Source: Panorpa germanica (lineage: Eukaryota > Arthropoda > Insecta > Mecoptera > Panorpidae). Taken from it: a stretch of 64,000 nt of DNA. The translations under genes were made by a program, and so were the position numbers. Positions within the stretch are counted from its first letter, which is position 1. Every line of letters begins with the position of its first letter. Under the pieces are notes generated by a model. That model made no database searches, was not told where the DNA came from, and saw nothing but the letters and a program-made list of their open reading frames with translations. Below, piece by piece: positions 59,654-64,000 of this stretch. Location of the stretch: positions 11,418,759-11,482,758 of the forward strand of contig OY783204.1 of the NCBI GenBank assembly GCA_963678705.1, in the 5' to 3' direction.

Positions 59654-60105
59654 TTAAGTCCCATCCGTCTTGCCAGAGGCAAGCATCATTATCTTTGTTT
59701 TACTTAAAGATATAGCTATTTTCTGTAGTTTCAAGAAACTACACAATTTATCTATAACAGCTCAAGAACGCCTTTCTAGTTGTTCTCTACGATTTGCACC
59801 GACAAGTATCACTTTATTATCGGCAAAACATACGTTTCCACAACCTTTTAAGTGAGAAACACAGTCCTCGTCGAATACCATGTTCCAAAGCTCAGGGCCT
59901 ATTACGGATCGCTAAGGTCAATTATTAGATAGTTGCCTTTTCATGGAACGGTAATCGGTTTGTAAAATTATTGTTTAACAATGAATATAGTACTCCATAG
60001 CGCAGTAGACGTTCCTAGAGGTTTTTGCCGGCCTAATTCTTTGAAAGGCACTTGGCCACCAGACATTATCAAAGGCACCCTGAATTTCTATAAATTCTAT
60101 ATAGT
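59654..60105 (-). pseudogene. R1-clade RT remnant
   Basis: GAFDNVWWPSAF-type start, FADN in place of FADD (ATTATCGGC) and the TGA after SR. Ends at TAA 59654-59656. Confidence 0.68.
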
Positions 60106-60573
60106 CTTATGGTATGCGACAAGTTATGTTTTTTTTTGCGTTATCTTGGTAAAGTGTGATTGCTCATGAACGATCAGTCACAGTTTCCAAGAAAACCGCA
60201 TATATTGTTCACTTATACCAATCAATACACTCTCTTTAATATTATTAAACTCGCTTTTATATAAACTAATTGTTATGTTTTAATATTATTTATAGTTAAT
60301 GTTAATCGACTTACTTGATTGTGGGCAACAACCTTTTGTCTTCCGTATATTTGTAGTGTTTATATGAGGTCTTTCTTATATACCTCTACAGATTTCTTGA
60401 TTTTCTTAACTTGTTTATGTTTTAGCATTAACACTAACCTAATTGTTATCACTTTCTTTGTCTATCGCACTTATTAATGTCTTATCTCAAAAACGGCCAA
60501 GTTACAGTTTTGAGGTTATGTTCATAAGACCACGTGTACGCGTCATATATATATATAGTTACTAGCAAACCCG

Positions 60574-60589
60574 GCGAACTCCGTTTCGC
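60574..60589 (-). terminator. Helitron 3' hairpin
   Basis: GCGAA-ACGGAG-TTCGC on the minus strand, followed by CGGGTTTG and CTAG. In Helitrons this hairpin marks the end of rolling-circle replication; role inferred from the family. Confidence 0.75.
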
Positions 60590-60947
60590 TATCAGATGGC
60601 TTCGTTTCATGTAACATTTTGTTTGGTGATTAAATGATGAAGAAAATTTTTTTTTTTGTTTTATATTTGAAAAGGAAAATTTTTATTTCATTTCACAACA
60701 GTAATAAATTCATTTCGATTAGTGTTATTTAGTTGAACTTCTCTAAGTAAATGAAAGTGAATCCAAAGTAAATACTGATTCGAAGCGTTATACGAGTCCG
60801 CAAATTATCCGTTTCATTGAAGTGCTCTTTGGTAAACCACATTTTTTGTTTTTTGGTCTGACGTTAACACAAACAAAGCGTATGGTTTCCCAACTCGTGA
60901 ACACGCAACGTATTACTGCCCATGTGAAAAACAATGATTTTCTAAAT

Positions 60948-61906
60948 TTATCCCGCAAACACTAAGCGATTGGCCTTGCGACTTGCGATTCGCACATGTT
61001 CACCTGTTGGGGTACAATCCGCTCTTATGACAAATTTGTGCGTATCCGATGGCATTCGTTCCAATGCTGTTTTGAACATATTAACCGCAGCATTATTAGC
61101 GTGAAATAATGCTTGCAACTGTTCAATAATTCGTCTCTTTAACTGTTGTGTTCCCTGTATATTGCACCGCACATTCAGCTGATCCACCATCGACGAAATA
61201 AAATATATTTACAGAAATTAATGCGGTTCATCTGGTGTTGGCACCATTGAACCATGCAAATGATATATTTGTCCTTGTATCTGTAATTGCAAACAATCCT
61301 TTGTTGAAGAATACGGTGTAACTTCTGATCGTGTGATGGTGTAGTGTGTGGTGCATATGTAGTTGTTATGTGTTGCAATTCATTGTGTTGGTGTGAGTAA
61401 TTAGTTATGTGTGTTGTATCTTTTACCTTGCAAATCGGAATAAAGCCGCCTTCTCGAATGATATTAGCTCCAAAGGAAGTCATGCGAAAGCAGTTATTGT
61501 ATTCAAGGATGAGTTGAAGAAAATGGCTGGAATCGGGATCATTTCCATCGAACAATGGTTTCAGTGGCTGTTGTGGTGTAAGTAATGGATCCAGTTTGAC
61601 TTTTCTACTTGCGCAGCACAGTCTAGCCGTTTCTCTTTTGAACTTTAACGCATTGCAATATCGGCATATAGTCGTCGTTGGTCCAATATCTAAATTTTCA
61701 TCATCACTGTAGTTCGCAGTGGGATCATATTGGAATGCCAAGCAATTGTATGATGCCAATGATCTTCGTGTGCTCACCCGTTTTCTCAATCGGGAATTTT
61801 CTCTTATAATATTTTGTCTTTCTTCGCTTAAGTTCTGTTAATACACTTGTTGCTGGCTTGCATGTCTTGTGCGGCGGCCGATGTTCGCTCGTCGTCCTCT
61901 AGGCAT
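60948..61906 (-). pseudogene. Helitron Rep/helicase N-terminal fragment, broken
   Basis: The probable start at 61906 reads MPRGRRANIGRRTRHASQQ and soon meets a stop (about 61837). The 204-codon stretch 61789-61175 has CRYCNALKFKRETARLCC, the zinc-finger-like region at the N-terminus of Helitron transposases, and YNNCFRMTSFGANI. After frame changes it continues as QIYHLHGSMVP and VDQLNVRC to ADCTPTGEHVR (61190-60948). The HUH Rep motif and helicase are absent, so this is a deletion derivative needing a helper. Confidence 0.85.
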
Positions 61907-62389
61907 TTTGGACTATGGACAGAGTGGTGAATGTAACCTGAAATGCACGATCCACATAATGTACACAGTTCAACTTACCACCTTAAAGACAAATGCCTGC
62001 TGTTGAATTTGAATAAAAATTTGAACAATACACGTGATTGATTTGATGGTTTCCAATTGAAATGTTAGGAAACGAATAACTTATTTTTTTAACTTGTTTT
62101 TCACAATTTCACAGTGAACACAATACCGGTTTGTCACATGAAATTAACTAAGCAGAAAACAATGAGTAGCTGTCAAATAATGTATCACGCACCGGCGCCA
62201 TCTACTTAAAATATTGGTTTGTATCTATGCTTTGTATCAGAGATGGCGCTGTATGTGAAAAAAGATTTTCCCGCTTTTCTGTTGAAATTTTTCCTGAATT
62301 CCTAAATTTTCTTTGCTATAAACCTCACGGAGCCCGAGACCTTTCCAGCGAATGCAAAACCGTGGAAATCGGTTCGTGCGTTCTAGAGT
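61907..62389 (-). mobile_element. Helitron 5' non-coding part
   Basis: About 480 bp between the 5' terminal region and the first ATG. No open frame or repeat recognised beyond the GGCGCC-containing stretch near 62190. Confidence 0.6.
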
Positions 62390-62713
62390 TATGACGTCAG
62401 GAAGGAAAACCCGACTTATTTTTATATAGTAGATATTTTTCAACACTAGTTTCAAACTGTCAAACTTTTGTAAAAACACTGAATTTTAAGTAAATTAACA
62501 CAAAATTAAAACAAACCTAAATACTTTTCTTTAGAAAAAGTATTCATATAATATATTTAACTTTTTTCCGTAATTAATTTCTTACTTTTAATCGTTTTCT
62601 TTCACCTAAAGTAGCAGGAGCCAATCAGTACACACACAGAAGATAGAGACCACTTGTGCTGCAAAGCAAAATTAACGTCTTTGTAAAACAATACGTAGTT
62701 CTTCCTTTTTCTG

Positions 62714-63165
62714 TTAAATCCCATTTGTCTTGCCAGAGGCAAGCATCATCATCTTTGTTTTAATTGAAGATATAGTTATTTTGTGTAGCTTCAAGAAACT
62801 TCACATTTTATCTATAGCAGCTCAAGAACGGCTTTCTAGTTGTTCTCTACTCTTTTCACCGACAAGGATCATTTTATCATTGGCTAAACTTACGTATACA
62901 CAACCTTTCGAGTGAGAAAAACAGTCCTAGTCGAATACTATGTTCCAAAGCTCAGGTCATGTTACGGATCGCTGAGGACAACCATTAGATAGTTGCCTTT
63001 TCATGCAACGGTAATCGGTTTGTAAAATTATTGTTTGACAATGAATAAAGTTCTTTTTAGCGAAGTACACGTTCCTAGAGGTTTATGCCGGCCTAATTCT
63101 TCGAAAGGCACTTGGCCACCAGACATTATCAAGGGCACCCTAAATTTCTATAAATTCTATATAGT
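62714..63165 (-). pseudogene. R1-clade RT remnant
   Basis: GAFDNVWWP-type start (LGALDNVWWPSAF by eye), GCPQRSVT and FANDKMILVGENSREQ. Both TGA and terminal TAA present. Confidence 0.68.
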
Positions 63166-63890
63166 CTTATGGTATGCGACAAGTTATGTTTTTTTTTTGC
63201 GTTATCTTGGTATAATGTGATTGTTCATAAACGATCAGTCACAATTTCTAAGAAAACCGCATATATTGTTCACATATAACAATTATTACACTCTCTTTTT
63301 TATTCGGAAACTTACTTTTATATAAACTAATTGTTATGTTTAAATATTATTTATAGTTAATATTAATCGACTTACTTAATAGTGGGCAACAACCTTCTAT
63401 CTTCCGTATATTTGTAGTGTTTATTTAAGGTCTTCCTTATATAGCTTTACAGATTTCTTGAATTTCTTAACCAGTTGATGTTTCAGCTTTAACACTAGCC
63501 AAATTATTATCACATTCTTTGTCTATCGCACTTATTAATGTCTTATCTCAAAAACGACAAAGTTACAGTTTTGAGGTTATGTTCATAAGACCGCGTGTAC
63601 GCGTCATATATATATATAGTTATATTTTTCAACACTACTTTCAAACTGTCAAACTTTTGTTAAAACACTGAATTTAGGGTAAATTAATACAAACCTAAAT
63701 ATTTTTCTTCAGAAATAGTATTCATATAATATATTTAACTTTTTTCCGTAATTAATTTCTTACTTTTATTCACTTTTTTCACCTTAAGTAGCAGAAACCG
63801 AATAATACACACACAGTAGATAGGGACCACTTGTGTTGCAAAGCAAAATTAATGCTTTTGTAAACTAATACGTAGTTCTTCCTTTTTCTG

Positions 63891-64000
63891 TTAAGTCCTA
63901 TTTGTAATGCCAGAGGCAGTAATCATCAACTTTGTTTTACTTGAAGATATAGTTATTTTGTGTAGCTTCAAAGAACTACACATTTTATCTATAGCAGCTC
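63891..64000 (-). pseudogene. R1-clade RT remnant, cut by the window end
   Basis: Only the C-terminal tail (AAIDKMCSSLKLHKI-type) is in the window. Confidence 0.6.

Larger units (their letters stand above)
54336..60561 (-). repeat. Satellite array 5
   Basis: About five and a quarter head-to-tail units, the cleanest array. The CACACACAGTAGATAG marker recurs near 54860, 56044, 57231, 58389 and 59571 (intervals 1,158-1,187 bp). Each unit holds the RT remnant, a CCTAAAGTAGCAGGAGCCGA segment, an AT-rich spacer, the ACCGCGTGTACGCGTCATAT segment with a TA run, and TTTTTCAACACTAGTTTCG. Interrupted at 60562 by a Helitron. Confidence 0.93.
60562..62433 (-). mobile_element. Helitron, 1,872 bp, inserted in the satellite
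   Basis: On the minus strand it begins TCTACTATATAAAAATAAG (ending at 62433) and ends GGGTTTGCTAG (at 60562). These are the 5' TC and 3' CTAG ends of Helitrons. A 5-bp stem hairpin (GCGAA/TTCGC, 60574-60589) lies 12 bases from the 3' end. It sits exactly between A (60561) and T (62434), the Helitron target, with no duplication; removing it restores a normal satellite unit. The 5' end resembles a Helitron type I know from lepidopteran genomes. Confidence 0.92.
62434..64000 (-). repeat. Satellite array 6 (continuation of array 5)
   Basis: Continues the unit split by the Helitron and one further unit, running off the window. The CACACACAG marker recurs near 62629 and 63811 (about 1,182 bp apart). 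Confidence 0.92.

Noticed and set aside
54336..60561. Hammerhead or other self-cleaving ribozyme in the satellite unit
   Set aside because: I looked for a CTGATGA box with a matching GAAA and found none in the unit.
17132..64000. CRISPR-like array
   Set aside because: Units of 1.18 kb, 86 bp and 31 bp have no alternating conserved repeat and unique spacer pattern, and the sequence is eukaryotic.

Overview
The window is AT-rich eukaryotic heterochromatin, most likely from an insect. It is built almost entirely of dead transposable elements and a satellite derived from one. I see no intact host gene, rRNA or tRNA. The insect call rests on three families of BEL/Pao LTR retrotransposons, an R1-clade non-LTR reverse-transcriptase remnant and a Helitron whose termini resemble those common in Lepidoptera. 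A lepidopteran pericentromere or W chromosome would fit, but that is inference.

Layout. (1) 1-17131: family A, BEL/Pao, minus strand. Successive copies A0 (leader only), A1, A2 (mostly replaced) and A3 are arranged head to tail and share single LTRs (783-1278, 7669-8198, 10884-11379). Most of A2's interior is replaced by one inverted satellite monomer (8225-9264). (2) 17132-20222: satellite. (3) 20223-27781: B1, a plus-strand BEL/Pao element with both LTRs and a 5-bp target-site duplication inside the satellite. (4) 27787-32125: satellite. (5) 32126-35293: a block unlike the rest, holding a broken gene I cannot identify (32126-33459), plain AT-rich DNA and seven exact-period 86-bp repeats (34577-35150). 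(6) 35294-35886: satellite. (7) 35887-40012: C1, a third BEL/Pao family, cut off after RT. (8) 40026-45824: B2, starting abruptly at its gag. (9) 45825-48075: satellite. (10) 48076-54335: C2, nearly complete. (11) 54336-64000: satellite, interrupted by a Helitron at 60562-62433.

How the parts relate. The satellite monomer is about 1.18 kb, head to tail. It carries, on the minus strand, a decayed R1-type RT segment with the motifs GAFDNVWWP, GCPQ and FADD. B2 and C2 are not independent insertions. They share premature stops, frameshifts and satellite flanks with B1 and C1, and one junction at 40013-40025 joins the C RNase H border to the B gag start. One tandem duplication (about 21994-40012 duplicated as 40026-52200) explains both truncated copies. 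A1 and A3 likewise share inactivating changes, so DNA-level amplification shaped family A too. All three BEL families carry a primer-binding site matching the 3' end of tRNA-Tyr.

No element looks autonomous. The best-preserved reading frame is the 623-codon gag-protease-RT stretch of B2 (40845-42716). Boundaries of decayed domains are approximate; LTR, TSD, Helitron and junction positions were read base by base. Percentages and family names were judged by eye, without any search.
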